This document shows, piece by piece, positions 26,571-34,545 of a stretch of DNA of 64,000 nt (the stretch's first letter is position 1; every line of letters starts with the position of its first letter). This DNA comes from Thermovenabulum sp049723235 (GTDB lineage Bacteria > Bacillota > Thermosediminibacteria > Thermosediminibacterales > Thermosediminibacteraceae), in contig NZ_JBNARB010000013.1 in assembly GCF_049723235.1 (NCBI RefSeq), positions 3,700 through 67,699 of the forward strand. The letters are read 5' to 3'. The translations under genes and the position numbers were made by a program. The notes beneath the pieces are model-generated. The model searched no databases. It was given only the letters and a program-made list of their open reading frames with translations, and was not told the DNA's origin.

Positions 26571-27326
26571 ATGAGAAGAAATATAATTATAAGTTTGATA
26601 CTAATCGCCTTATTGGCATTCGGAATAGGAGCGGGGACCTTTGCATGGTTTACAAGCCAGGCGGTAAGCCAGAATAATACTTTTACTTCGGGAACATTGA
26701 AATTAAATGAAAATGGTTTATCCGATTTTGCTGATCTTGGGAATATTGGAAACATGGCGCCAGGAGATACCACAAAAGAGGTAAGTTTAGTAATAGAAAA
26801 TGATGGTACTTTAAACCTTGCATGGTTTGGAAAATTTAATGTTTCTCCTGCAGTGGAGAACGGTACGACAAAATTGGCAGAGGCTATTTACATAAAATAC
26901 GCCAAAATGGAGTTTTTAAGAGCTGATGGTTCAACGTGGGAAACTACTGATGAATTTATTAAAGACGGTGTAGGAGCAGGCTTATATGGAAGTTATTACA
27001 ACAACCTTATTGATCCAACGCTTGGAGTTATAACTTTAAAGAACTTTTTAAATGACAACGCAATGGGAGCTGGCCCTGGTGTTCAAATGGGGGCTTTGAA
27101 ACCCGGCAATAAATATAAGTTTACATTTGTTCTGGGTTTGGCTCCTCTTGCAGGAAATGAATACCAGGGGGATGCAGAAGGTATTAATCCCATAAATATT
27201 TCTTATGAGGTAAATGCTACACAATTAGACTCAGGAGCCCTTGCAGCTTTAGATGCCCAGCATGATGAATATCAAAGTCTTACTAATCATTTGAGTTGGT
27301 TGAATCAGCAAATTGATAAACAATAA
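26571..27326 (+). CDS. TasA/camelysin-like fibre protein 1 with SipW-type signal peptide
   Basis: The protein has 251 residues, with ATG behind AAGGAGGCAACCG. The N-terminus RRNIIISLILIALLAFGIG is followed by AGTFAWFTSQA, the SipW-dependent signal-peptide pattern (TasA itself has GGTWAAFNDI at this place). The mature part shows TasA-like order: NTFTSGTLKLNENG, then NMAPGDTTKEVSLVIENDGTL and the late GNEYQGDAEG motif. Proteins of this family assemble into extracellular amyloid-like or donor-strand fibres that hold biofilm matrix together. It is encoded right after the dedicated peptidase and before a second TasA-like gene. The specific partner or fibre form is inference. Confidence 0.86.
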   Translation: MRRNIIISLILIALLAFGIGAGTFAWFTSQAVSQNNTFTSGTLKLNENGLSDFADLGNIGNMAPGDTTKEVSLVIENDGTLNLAWFGKFNVSPAVENGTTKLAEAIYIKYAKMEFLRADGSTWETTDEFIKDGVGAGLYGSYYNNLIDPTLGVITLKNFLNDNAMGAGPGVQMGALKPGNKYKFTFVLGLAPLAGNEYQGDAEGINPINISYEVNATQLDSGALAALDAQHDEYQSLTNHLSWLNQQIDKQ

Positions 27327-27347
27327 AACAATAAAGAGAATCTAATC

Positions 27348-27373
27348 TTGGGGTGAGCAACAACTCACCCCAA
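27348..27373 (+). other. Perfect intercistronic hairpin between the two TasA-like genes
   Basis: TTGGGGTGAG (27348-27357) pairs perfectly with CTCACCCCAA (27364-27373) across CAACAA. It is followed by AAAC rather than T, so a stability or processing role is more likely than termination. Confidence 0.6.
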
Positions 27374-27402
27374 AACACTAATCTTTGAAAGAGGTGTAGG
27401 AT

Positions 27403-28605
27403 GTGAAAGCTAAAATTTTTCTTGCTATTATCAGCATTGTTGTTGTTTTCTGCCTGATTGGAATGGGAACCATGGCATGGTTTACCAGCAGGGCAGAAAG
27501 CACTGAAAATACTTTTGTGACCGGCACGCTGCACCTTGGAGGTAAAATTGATGGAACCTTTGAAAAGGAAAGATTTGCAACCCTGCAATTTAAGAATATG
27601 CAACCAAATGAAAGTAGAGAATTAGGGCCTATAGAATTGAAAAATATGGGCACCCTTCCTTTAAAAATTTACAGAATAAGCGCCGAAAATGCTGTAGGTA
27701 ACTTAGAACTGGCAGGGGTAATAGGGATAAAAGTAAGATTTGGAGACACTATTGTATTTGATGGCAAATTATCGGATCTTTTTTTCAATTCAAAAGGATT
27801 TTTTACTTTTGAACAAAGGTTATCTCCTGAGGAAGAAACCAGCTTTTTTGTAGAAATCAAAATGGATGAAACGGCAGATAACTCTTATCAGGGCAGAGAA
27901 CTTAGTTGCAATTTATTGATACATGCAGTCCAAACGAATAAAACTACGGTCATGATAATGGACAGTCTGGGAAATCCGCTTCCCGGAGCTGAATTTAGTT
28001 ATTGGAACGGGCAAAAATGGATTTCCTTAGGCACCACCGACAGCAGCGGAAGTATTGGGTCAATATTTCCACCAAATCTTTCAACAACTCATGTTCAAAT
28101 AACATATAAAGGCTATACTAAAACAGTGACCCAGGACATTAGGAATCAATCCTTTTTTGTTTTCGGTACATCCCCGGTAACGGTGAAACTTGTAGGAAGC
28201 GACGGACAGCCTATTCCTGGAGCAGTGGCTACTGTTAGTTATGCACCTGATTATCCTGGACCGGTAGATGGAAGCTACAGGATTTTGGGGACAACGGATG
28301 AAAATGGTGAAGTTAAAGCCGAGCTTCTTCCCTATGATTATTATTTCAAAATGTATTATAAAGGAGCTTACACGGCAGGTATTTCGTATAACATTGTTGC
28401 AAATCCTGTAATTATTTTTAAGACGGGGAAAGTACACTCGCTTAGCGGTAAGTGCACATCTCTTCATCCTTCTTATGGTGGCTCATGGATTCCTTTTACT
28501 CAAGATATAGAACTTTTACCAATGAGCTATGAGTTCAAATTTAGCGATGGCAATCCTAACCAAACTGCTGAGGTTATTGCAGGCCAGGTGACGTATATAC
28601 ATTAA
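27403..28605 (+). CDS. TasA-like fibre protein 2 with C-terminal Cna-B/Ig-like domains
   Basis: The protein has 400 residues with a GTG start behind AAGAGGTGTAGG. A SipW-type signal peptide ends GMGTMAWFTSRAESTENTF. Residues 40-180 follow the TasA pattern (TGTLHLGG, NMQPNESRELGPIELKNMGTL, KMDETADNSYQGREL). Residues 185-400 add two or three Ig/Cna-B-like carrier modules of the kind VxIxDSxGxPLPGAxF ... GTTDxxGxI, for example LVGSDGQPIPGAVATV and GTTDENGEVKAELLP. The add-on could be a stalk or an adhesive tip of the fibre. It lies in the middle of the riboswitch-controlled operon. The family assignment of the N-terminal half is good. The role of the C-terminal half is inferred. Confidence 0.82.
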   Translation: MKAKIFLAIISIVVVFCLIGMGTMAWFTSRAESTENTFVTGTLHLGGKIDGTFEKERFATLQFKNMQPNESRELGPIELKNMGTLPLKIYRISAENAVGNLELAGVIGIKVRFGDTIVFDGKLSDLFFNSKGFFTFEQRLSPEEETSFFVEIKMDETADNSYQGRELSCNLLIHAVQTNKTTVMIMDSLGNPLPGAEFSYWNGQKWISLGTTDSSGSIGSIFPPNLSTTHVQITYKGYTKTVTQDIRNQSFFVFGTSPVTVKLVGSDGQPIPGAVATVSYAPDYPGPVDGSYRILGTTDENGEVKAELLPYDYYFKMYYKGAYTAGISYNIVANPVIIFKTGKVHSLSGKCTSLHPSYGGSWIPFTQDIELLPMSYEFKFSDGNPNQTAEVIAGQVTYIH

Positions 28606-28623
28606 TTTTTTAAAAATAGGAAG

Positions 28624-28650
28624 AGGGGGGCTGAAGATATAAGCCTCCCT
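28624..28650 (+). other. Intercistronic hairpin before the SLH-TasA gene
   Basis: AGGGGGGCT (28624-28632) pairs with AGCCTCCCT (28642-28650), with one wobble. Flanking AAAAT/ATTTT can extend the stem. A-rich sequence follows. Confidence 0.5.
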
Positions 28651-28721
28651 ATTTTAAAAAAGTTAACTATAAGTTTTAAAATGCAAAAGAAATTTTATAA
28701 AAAGGAAGGGGGGATAGTGGA

Positions 28722-29918
28722 TTGAATAATAGTCGAATGAGGTATGCTGTAGCGGTTTGTGCTACTATTTCTATACTAATTTTTGTTTTTAACAGTAATA
28801 CTATATTGCTTGCAACTAACGGTAACCCCGATGTTATATTAAATGTGTTTGGTCAGGGCTCTACGGGAAAAGCAATATTTGGAGGTGGAATCTGGGCTCC
28901 TGGGGGAAGTAAGACAGGCACCATGAGAATTCTAAATAATTATGGAGAGAGAGTAAGGGTAGAAAATTTCGGAATAAAAATAGACTTGGAAAAAGCAGAT
29001 GGTCTGGTAAGCGAAAAAATTTCTCCCGAAAACAGCCTGTATGATATTTTTGCAAAGAATATGAAATTAACCATTAAAAAAGGAAGGTTCTTGGTATTTA
29101 CAGAAACCCTGTTTAACGGAAGCTTTTACGACCTTCTTTATATAGAAGGAAATGAAAGATACAGAGGATACGGCCTTCCGGACAGCTTAAAATTTAATAT
29201 TCCTAAAAACGACTATACGGACTTAGAATACAGTGTACACATGGACGAAAACGCCGGGAACGATATGCAGGGTTTGAAAGCCACTGTAGCATTTCTTGTG
29301 AACATAAATGAAAACCCCGTAATAAGAGAAAGAGAAGATGAAGAAGAACTGGTAGAAGAACCAATAGAACAATACCCGGATATAGGCGGGCACTGGGCTC
29401 AGGACTGCATTACGGCACTATTGCAGCATGAAATAATAAGAGGATACCCTGATGGCACGATAAAACCCGATAATTTTATTACCAGGGCGGAAGCGGCGGT
29501 GCTCGTGGCAAGAGCATTAAACCTGGATGAACAACAAGGAGATATACCCTACCAGGACACTTTGCCTGCGTGGGCAAAAGGTTATATAATTTCAGCAACA
29601 AAAAAAGGCATTTTCAAAGGCTATCCCGGGAATGTATTCAAACCCCAAAACAACATAACAAGGGAAGAAATGATAACTGTACTCGTAAGAGCCTTTGAAA
29701 AAAATATCCAAAAGGACGAAGAACTCAGCTTTAAAGACAAAGACCAGATAGGGCCCTGGGCACTGGAACCCATAAAAGCGGCGGTACAAAACCAAATAAT
29801 AACGGGATATTCTGATAACAAACTAAGACCGAAAGACAGTATCACCAGGGCAGAAACCTTCACAATAATATGCAAACTCCTGGGGTACCATCAGCAGCAT
29901 ATAAATACCGATAGATAG
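28722..29918 (+). CDS. TasA-like domain fused to three SLH domains (candidate wall anchor of the fibre)
   Basis: The protein has 398 residues with a TTG start behind GAAGGGGGGA. The signal peptide is AVCATISILIFVFNSNTILLA. Residues 25-200 resemble the TasA-like proteins upstream: WAPGGSKTGTMRILNNYG parallels the PGD...IxNxG block, and HMDENAGNDMQGLKATVAFL parallels KMDETADNSYQGREL of the preceding protein. An acidic linker (REREDEEELVEEP) leads to three SLH domains (about 220-260, 280-325, 345-390) with GHWAQDCI, GYPDGTIKPDNFITRAEA and GPWALEPIKAA. This would attach a fibre subunit to the secondary cell wall polymer. Unlike its neighbours it lacks the AWFTS motif, so it may use the general signal peptidase. 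Confidence 0.82.
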   Translation: MNNSRMRYAVAVCATISILIFVFNSNTILLATNGNPDVILNVFGQGSTGKAIFGGGIWAPGGSKTGTMRILNNYGERVRVENFGIKIDLEKADGLVSEKISPENSLYDIFAKNMKLTIKKGRFLVFTETLFNGSFYDLLYIEGNERYRGYGLPDSLKFNIPKNDYTDLEYSVHMDENAGNDMQGLKATVAFLVNINENPVIREREDEEELVEEPIEQYPDIGGHWAQDCITALLQHEIIRGYPDGTIKPDNFITRAEAAVLVARALNLDEQQGDIPYQDTLPAWAKGYIISATKKGIFKGYPGNVFKPQNNITREEMITVLVRAFEKNIQKDEELSFKDKDQIGPWALEPIKAAVQNQIITGYSDNKLRPKDSITRAETFTIICKLLGYHQQHINTDR

Positions 29919-29933
29919 AGGAGGTGAGATCTA

Positions 29934-31319
29934 TTGAATAGGATAAAAAACACATTGACGAGAGCTTTAATAATTGTATTTTCAGGATTAATGATAAGCA
30001 CTACATTTTTAATTAATGACAAAACAGCAGCGTGGTTCACATCCAGGGCTGAATACAGTTTTCAAGTGCAGGCTGCATCTGAAGAAGACATAATAGAAGA
30101 ACTTTTCACTACAAGCGGGGGGAAAAAGACCAATCTAAACCCCGATACTATAATAGTAAAAAAAGCAAAAGACATGAAACCGAACTTTATAATATATTTC
30201 ACCTTAGAAGATGAAAACAAAAAAAGCAAAACCGGTAGAATAACCGACTACATTCTCCATATTAACCCGTTAGAAATAGATAATAATGGACAAATAAAAA
30301 TACCTATAAAACTAAAATTCAATTACAGGGACCTAGTATACCTGTGGAACAACTACGACGGAACTACTAAAGGTATAATTACTCTAAAGTACTTAAACGG
30401 GTTTATAGTAAAAGAATACCCCGTAGAATTTGAAAATAGTTTCCTGTGGGCAAAGGCGGCAGCTATGCTGACGGGAGCAGAGGAAAAAAGCTACGATAAA
30501 AACAAAAAATATGACTTAGAAAAACAAATGAAGGAGCATACAGCAAAAATAATCGAGGAGATAGCGGGCAATATCAGGTGGCAGGAAATAGCAGAATCCC
30601 CCAGGGTGGAGCGTTTCACGAAAGATACAATAAATCCCTTTGAAAAAATACAATTGGAAGAAGAACAAAAAAATATAATAGACATAATTGTGCCTGGATT
30701 AAGGGAATATATAGAAAGAATGTATAACTACATAGAAAAAATAGTAATTAATCTTAATGAAAAGAATGCCGAAATAGAAAAGCAAAATATGATAATAGAA
30801 GAAATGCTGCGGGAAAACGCAAAATTACAAAAAGAAAAAGAAGAACTATTTAAAGAGAAACAGGAACTTGAAAAGCAAAACGCAGAACTAAAAGAGGAGA
30901 TAGAAAGACTTGAAAAAAGAATAGAGGGATTAGAAAGTGTAAACGAGAGATTAGCAGAAGAAAATAGAAAAAAAGATGAAGAAAAAAATCAACTTCAACA
31001 ACAAATGCAAGAAATAATAAAGGAGGCAGAGCAAGGAGGAAACACAAAGGAAGTGTCCAATGAAGAAGGCACTATAAAAATCCCGGAAGAAGGTAATGGA
31101 GAAAATGAAAGTGAATCAATAGCCAGTGAAGAAAATTCCAGTATAAACCAAAATAATGAAATAAATGCTGATACTAAAACGCCTCAGCAAATAATTACTG
31201 AAATGTCTTCTGAAACGAAAAATACCACACTGGATACCAATGAAAATAATTCGGGTACAGGAATTACAAACGACAATGCGGTTGAAAGTTCCACTCAAAT
31301 AAATGAAAATAAAAATTAA
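29934..31319 (+). CDS. Secreted coiled-coil protein with SipW-type signal peptide
   Basis: The protein has 461 residues with a TTG start behind GAGGAGGTGAG. The N-terminus IIVFSGLMISTTFLI is followed by TAAWFTSRAEYSF, the same SipW-type signature as the two TasA-like proteins. Residues 70-170 are beta-rich and could be a divergent TasA-like domain. From about 265 to 375 there is a long heptad coiled coil rich in Glu, Lys and Gln, and the last 90 residues are low complexity (Asn, Thr, Glu, Ser). It is the last gene of the operon, followed by a long hairpin terminator. A rod or matrix linker function is a guess from shape. No known family was recognised. Confidence 0.75.
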   Translation: MNRIKNTLTRALIIVFSGLMISTTFLINDKTAAWFTSRAEYSFQVQAASEEDIIEELFTTSGGKKTNLNPDTIIVKKAKDMKPNFIIYFTLEDENKKSKTGRITDYILHINPLEIDNNGQIKIPIKLKFNYRDLVYLWNNYDGTTKGIITLKYLNGFIVKEYPVEFENSFLWAKAAAMLTGAEEKSYDKNKKYDLEKQMKEHTAKIIEEIAGNIRWQEIAESPRVERFTKDTINPFEKIQLEEEQKNIIDIIVPGLREYIERMYNYIEKIVINLNEKNAEIEKQNMIIEEMLRENAKLQKEKEELFKEKQELEKQNAELKEEIERLEKRIEGLESVNERLAEENRKKDEEKNQLQQQMQEIIKEAEQGGNTKEVSNEEGTIKIPEEGNGENESESIASEENSSINQNNEINADTKTPQQIITEMSSETKNTTLDTNENNSGTGITNDNAVESSTQINENKN

Positions 31320-31346
31320 ACATATAAATATTAACCCCTGTTAATA

Positions 31347-31414
31347 ATATGCCCCCTTGTGGTAGACAGTTAAAATAATAAAACTGTTTAACATAAGGAG
31401 GGGCATATTTTTTT
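31347..31414 (+). terminator. Long-loop terminator after the fibre operon
   Basis: ATATGCCCC (31347-31355) pairs with GGGGCATAT (31400-31408), with an inner helix ACAGTT/AACTGT, and a run of T follows to 31414. The loop contains the left inverted repeat of the IS relic. Confidence 0.6.
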
Positions 31415-31545
31415 GGGAGAATAATTACGCTGAAACTGCTCAGAAATATCAGGTATATGAAAACGGCGGTTTTGAAGCCTTGCAGGATAGACGTGGTAAA
31501 AGCACTGTCTACTTGACAGGGGGTAGGTCAATTTTTTTTGAATAG
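31362..31545 (+). mobile_element. Relic of an IS3-family element (orfA fragment)
   Basis: GTAGACAGT (31362-31370) and ACTGTCTAC (31504-31512) are perfect 9-bp inverted repeats. Between them, frame 31417-31503 reads ENNYAETAQKYQV then YENGGFEALQDRRGKS, both recognisable pieces of the helix-turn-helix OrfA of IS3/IS150-type elements, with the intervening HTH residues missing. There is no start codon or SD, and no orfB. Reading continues past the right repeat to a TAG at 31543. It is therefore a deleted, inactive remnant of about 150 bp. Confidence 0.6.
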
Positions 31546-31616
31546 CAAAATATAGAAATATTTCTAAAAATTATTTATAATATACATAAAATCAACTTAT
31601 TAAAGAGGGAATTACA

Positions 31617-31883
31617 ATGATTGTTGAAACCACCATCAACGCCCAGACAAAAAATTACTTAAAAGAGCGACAGTTGGCAGATATGATAAAAAACATGAAA
31701 TTCGATGAAGATTACATCGTCCAGATTTTCAATTTCTTTACGGATGTCCACCCTCAGGATATGGTAAAATTTATGGTAAAGTACGGGATTACCGAAAAAG
31801 AATTAATATCCTACTATGAAAATTTCATAAAAGAATATTATCCCAATAAATATATTGAGGAGCTAATAAAAGAAGAAGAATAA
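31617..31883 (+). CDS. Small hypothetical protein (88 aa)
   Basis: The protein has 88 residues, with ATG 6 nt behind AGAGGGA. It is soluble, mostly helical and rich in Lys, Glu, Phe and Tyr. I recognise no family. The segment IFNFFTDVHPQDMVKFMVKYG is repeated in degraded form at 23956-24015, so the family has at least two copies here. It is separated from the fibre operon by the IS relic and from the AbiEii-like gene by 178 bp, and is probably transcribed alone. Its AT-rich codon use matches the island. Confidence 0.65.
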   Translation: MIVETTINAQTKNYLKERQLADMIKNMKFDEDYIVQIFNFFTDVHPQDMVKFMVKYGITEKELISYYENFIKEYYPNKYIEELIKEEE

Positions 31884-32061
31884 AAAAGTTTTATGAAGGA
31901 TTTAGAAAATTAATTTATATACTGTAAAAATTTAAGCAGTGTGTTGAAATTAAAATAAAAGATGTAAAAAATTTAGTTTAAATAAATAAAATACAGGGGG
32001 GAAAGGGGGTAAGTTATAATTCTATAGAAAAAGCCTGAGATTAGATGGGGAGATGTTTTTA

Positions 32062-32694
32062 ATGAATGAAGGCTGGTTAATATTACTAAAAAAAGCCATT
32101 GATATTATAGAGAAAGCCGGTATAGCTGAGGATGAATGGTCGTTTGGTGGAGGAAGCGCTTTAACCGTTTATTACCATCACCGGGAGAGCTTTGATGTGG
32201 ATATTTTTTTGAAGGATGCTCAGCACCTTTTACTTTTGACACCGCGGCTGAATTCATACATAGAAGGTATAGAGGATTACAACGAAATGTCCAATTTTGT
32301 TAAGATAAAAATGAGCGATGGGGAAATAGATTTCATATTAGCACCTCATTTAACCCGGGATTGGTATATAAAAAGAGAAATTTTAAATCATTTAATTATG
32401 ATGGAAACACCGTGGGAGATAGTTATTAAAAAGCTTTTTTACAGACCCGAGAGTTTGAAAGTAAGAGATATAGTGGATACAGCGGTGGTATTAAAGAATG
32501 AATGGGATAAAATGCAGGAATACAGCAATATAATCCTTCCTAAAATTGAAATTATAAAAGGAAGATGGGAGAAAATTAAAAATTTATATAAAGAAGAAGC
32601 AGAAAAGCTTATAATCTTTGATAAATCCATAATTGCAGAGGCGTTTGAGCTTTTTAGTAACTACATAAAAAGCATTAGTAAGGATAACCGATAA
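32062..32694 (+). CDS. Nucleotidyltransferase-fold protein, AbiEii/AbiGii family
   Basis: The protein has 210 residues from ATG 32062. The in-frame ATG 32053 abuts the SD GGGGAG (32047-32052) and is unlikely. The motif WSFGGGSALTVYYHHRESFDVDIFL carries the polymerase-beta-type GG/GS plus DxD signature of AbiEii-like nucleotidyltransferases, and TPWEIVIKKLFYRPESLKVRDIVD follows as usual in the family. In type IV toxin-antitoxin or abortive-infection pairs the partner AbiEi antitoxin lies directly upstream. Here no such gene is seen, only the unrelated 88-residue protein 178 bp away. It may be a solitary member with a housekeeping or domesticated role. Confidence 0.78.
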   Translation: MNEGWLILLKKAIDIIEKAGIAEDEWSFGGGSALTVYYHHRESFDVDIFLKDAQHLLLLTPRLNSYIEGIEDYNEMSNFVKIKMSDGEIDFILAPHLTRDWYIKREILNHLIMMETPWEIVIKKLFYRPESLKVRDIVDTAVVLKNEWDKMQEYSNIILPKIEIIKGRWEKIKNLYKEEAEKLIIFDKSIIAEAFELFSNYIKSISKDNR

Positions 32695-32777
32695 TTATTG
32701 ACAACCCCCTTTTTATTTTTCTAAAATAGAGTGTATGGATTTTTTTATGTACGGAAATTTTTCAAGGGGGACTTATA

Positions 32778-34403
32778 ATGCATACCAAGTTTATATTTAT
32801 AACCGGTGGAGTCGTCTCTTCGCTCGGAAAAGGCATCACCGCAGCTTCCTTGGGAAGGCTTTTGAAGGCAAGAGGGCTAAAAGTATTCATGCAAAAATTT
32901 GATCCGTATATAAATGTGGACCCGGGTACCATGAGCCCCTATCAGCACGGGGAGGTTTTTGTAACCGAGGATGGGGCGGAAACGGATCTGGACCTCGGGC
33001 ACTACGAAAGGTTTATCGACGTAAACCTGACAAGGGACAGCAACGTAACCACCGGGCAGATTTACTGGACGGTGCTGATGAAGGAAAGAAGAGGAGATTA
33101 TTTGGGAGGAACTGTTCAGGTAATACCCCACATTACCAACGAGATAAAGGAAAGGATTTTAAACATTGCCCGGAAGGAAAACCCCGATGTGGTAATTACC
33201 GAGATAGGGGGAACGGTGGGCGATATTGAAAGCCTTCCCTTTTTGGAAGCAATAAGACAGCTCAGGGCCGACATAGGCAGGGACAACGTCCTTTACATCC
33301 ACGTCACATTGGTGCCATATCTTTCCAAAGCCGGAGAATTAAAGACAAAACCCACCCAGCACAGCGTAAAGGAACTCCGGAGCATTGGAATTCAGCCGGA
33401 TATAATAGTGTGCAGGGCGGAAAAGCCCCTCTCCGAGGAGCTGAAAGAAAAGATCGCCCTTTTCTGCAGTGTGGAACCCGAAGCCGTTGTTCAAAACTAT
33501 GATGCGGAAACCATTTACGAAGTTCCTCTCATACTTCAAAGGGAAGGCCTCGACGAAGTGGTGGCAAAAAAGCTCGGCATTGACGGCATGAAGGCGGACC
33601 TTACGGAGTGGGAGGATATTGTAAACAGGATAAAAAATCCGAAAAACAGGGTGAATATCGCCCTTGTGGGAAAATACGTGGAACTTCACGATGCCTACCT
33701 CAGCATAGTTGAAGCATTAAACCACGGGGGCATTGCCAACGACGCCCGGGTGTTTATAAAATGGGTGCATTCGGAAGACTTAGAGGAAGAAAATATAAAC
33801 CTGAAGGAAGTGTTTGAGGGAATAAACGGCATATTGATTCCCGGAGGCTTTGGAGACAGGGGTATAGAGGGAAAAATAAAGGCAATTCAGTACGCCAGGG
33901 AAAACAAGATTCCCCTTTTTGGGATATGCCTCGGGATGCAGTGCTCGGTGATAGAGTTTGCAAGAAACGTCTGCGGCTTAAAGGATGCCCACAGCACCGA
34001 ATTTTCCCCGGATACCCCCCATCCCGTTATAGACCTTATGCCCGAGCAGAGGGGCATAGAGAAAAAGGGCGGCACCATGCGATTGGGCCACTACCCCTGC
34101 ATGGTAAAAGAGGGCACAAAAACCTTTGAGGCTTATAAAGAAGGAATAATAGAGGAGCGCCACAGGCACCGCTATGAATTCAACAACGACTACAAGGAAA
34201 TCCTGGAAAATAACGGGCTAATAGTTTCGGGAATATCCCCCGATGGAAAGCTTGTAGAGATAATAGAGCTGAAAGACCATCCCTGGTTTATCGGGACCCA
34301 GTTCCACCCCGAATTTAAGTCAAGGCCGGAAAGGCCCCATCCCCTCTTTAGAGAGTTTATTAAGGCCTCTCTCGATTACAGAAAAAAACTCATTGAAGGA
34401 TAA
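32778..34403 (+). CDS. pyrG: CTP synthase
   Basis: The protein has 541 residues, with ATG 7 nt behind AAGGGGGAC. The N-terminal synthetase domain begins KFIFITGGVVSSLGKGITAASLG and includes the KFDPYINVDPGTMSP block. The C-terminal class I glutamine amidotransferase domain has GICLGMQC with nucleophile Cys384 and the late HPEF histidine-glutamate pair. The length is normal. It makes CTP from UTP, ATP and glutamine in the cytoplasm. Base composition returns here to the more GC-rich pattern of the flanks, marking the right end of the AT-rich island. A strong terminator overlaps the stop. Confidence 0.97.
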   Translation: MHTKFIFITGGVVSSLGKGITAASLGRLLKARGLKVFMQKFDPYINVDPGTMSPYQHGEVFVTEDGAETDLDLGHYERFIDVNLTRDSNVTTGQIYWTVLMKERRGDYLGGTVQVIPHITNEIKERILNIARKENPDVVITEIGGTVGDIESLPFLEAIRQLRADIGRDNVLYIHVTLVPYLSKAGELKTKPTQHSVKELRSIGIQPDIIVCRAEKPLSEELKEKIALFCSVEPEAVVQNYDAETIYEVPLILQREGLDEVVAKKLGIDGMKADLTEWEDIVNRIKNPKNRVNIALVGKYVELHDAYLSIVEALNHGGIANDARVFIKWVHSEDLEEENINLKEVFEGINGILIPGGFGDRGIEGKIKAIQYARENKIPLFGICLGMQCSVIEFARNVCGLKDAHSTEFSPDTPHPVIDLMPEQRGIEKKGGTMRLGHYPCMVKEGTKTFEAYKEGIIEERHRHRYEFNNDYKEILENNGLIVSGISPDGKLVEIIELKDHPWFIGTQFHPEFKSRPERPHPLFREFIKASLDYRKKLIEG

Positions 34404-34430
34404 AACCGGAGAAAAATCTCCGGTTTTTTT
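34404..34430 (+). terminator. Terminator after pyrG
   Basis: AACCGGAGA (34404-34412) pairs perfectly with TCTCCGGTT (34417-34425), followed by a T run. Confidence 0.9.
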
Positions 34431-34545
34431 ATACATTATTACAATTTTTATTGTCTCCGGGCTCTTATTATAATAGAATAGAAATATCATAAAAATTAGA
34501 AGATAATTTTCCGGAACCTACAAGGTTATCGAAAGGGGGTATTTT

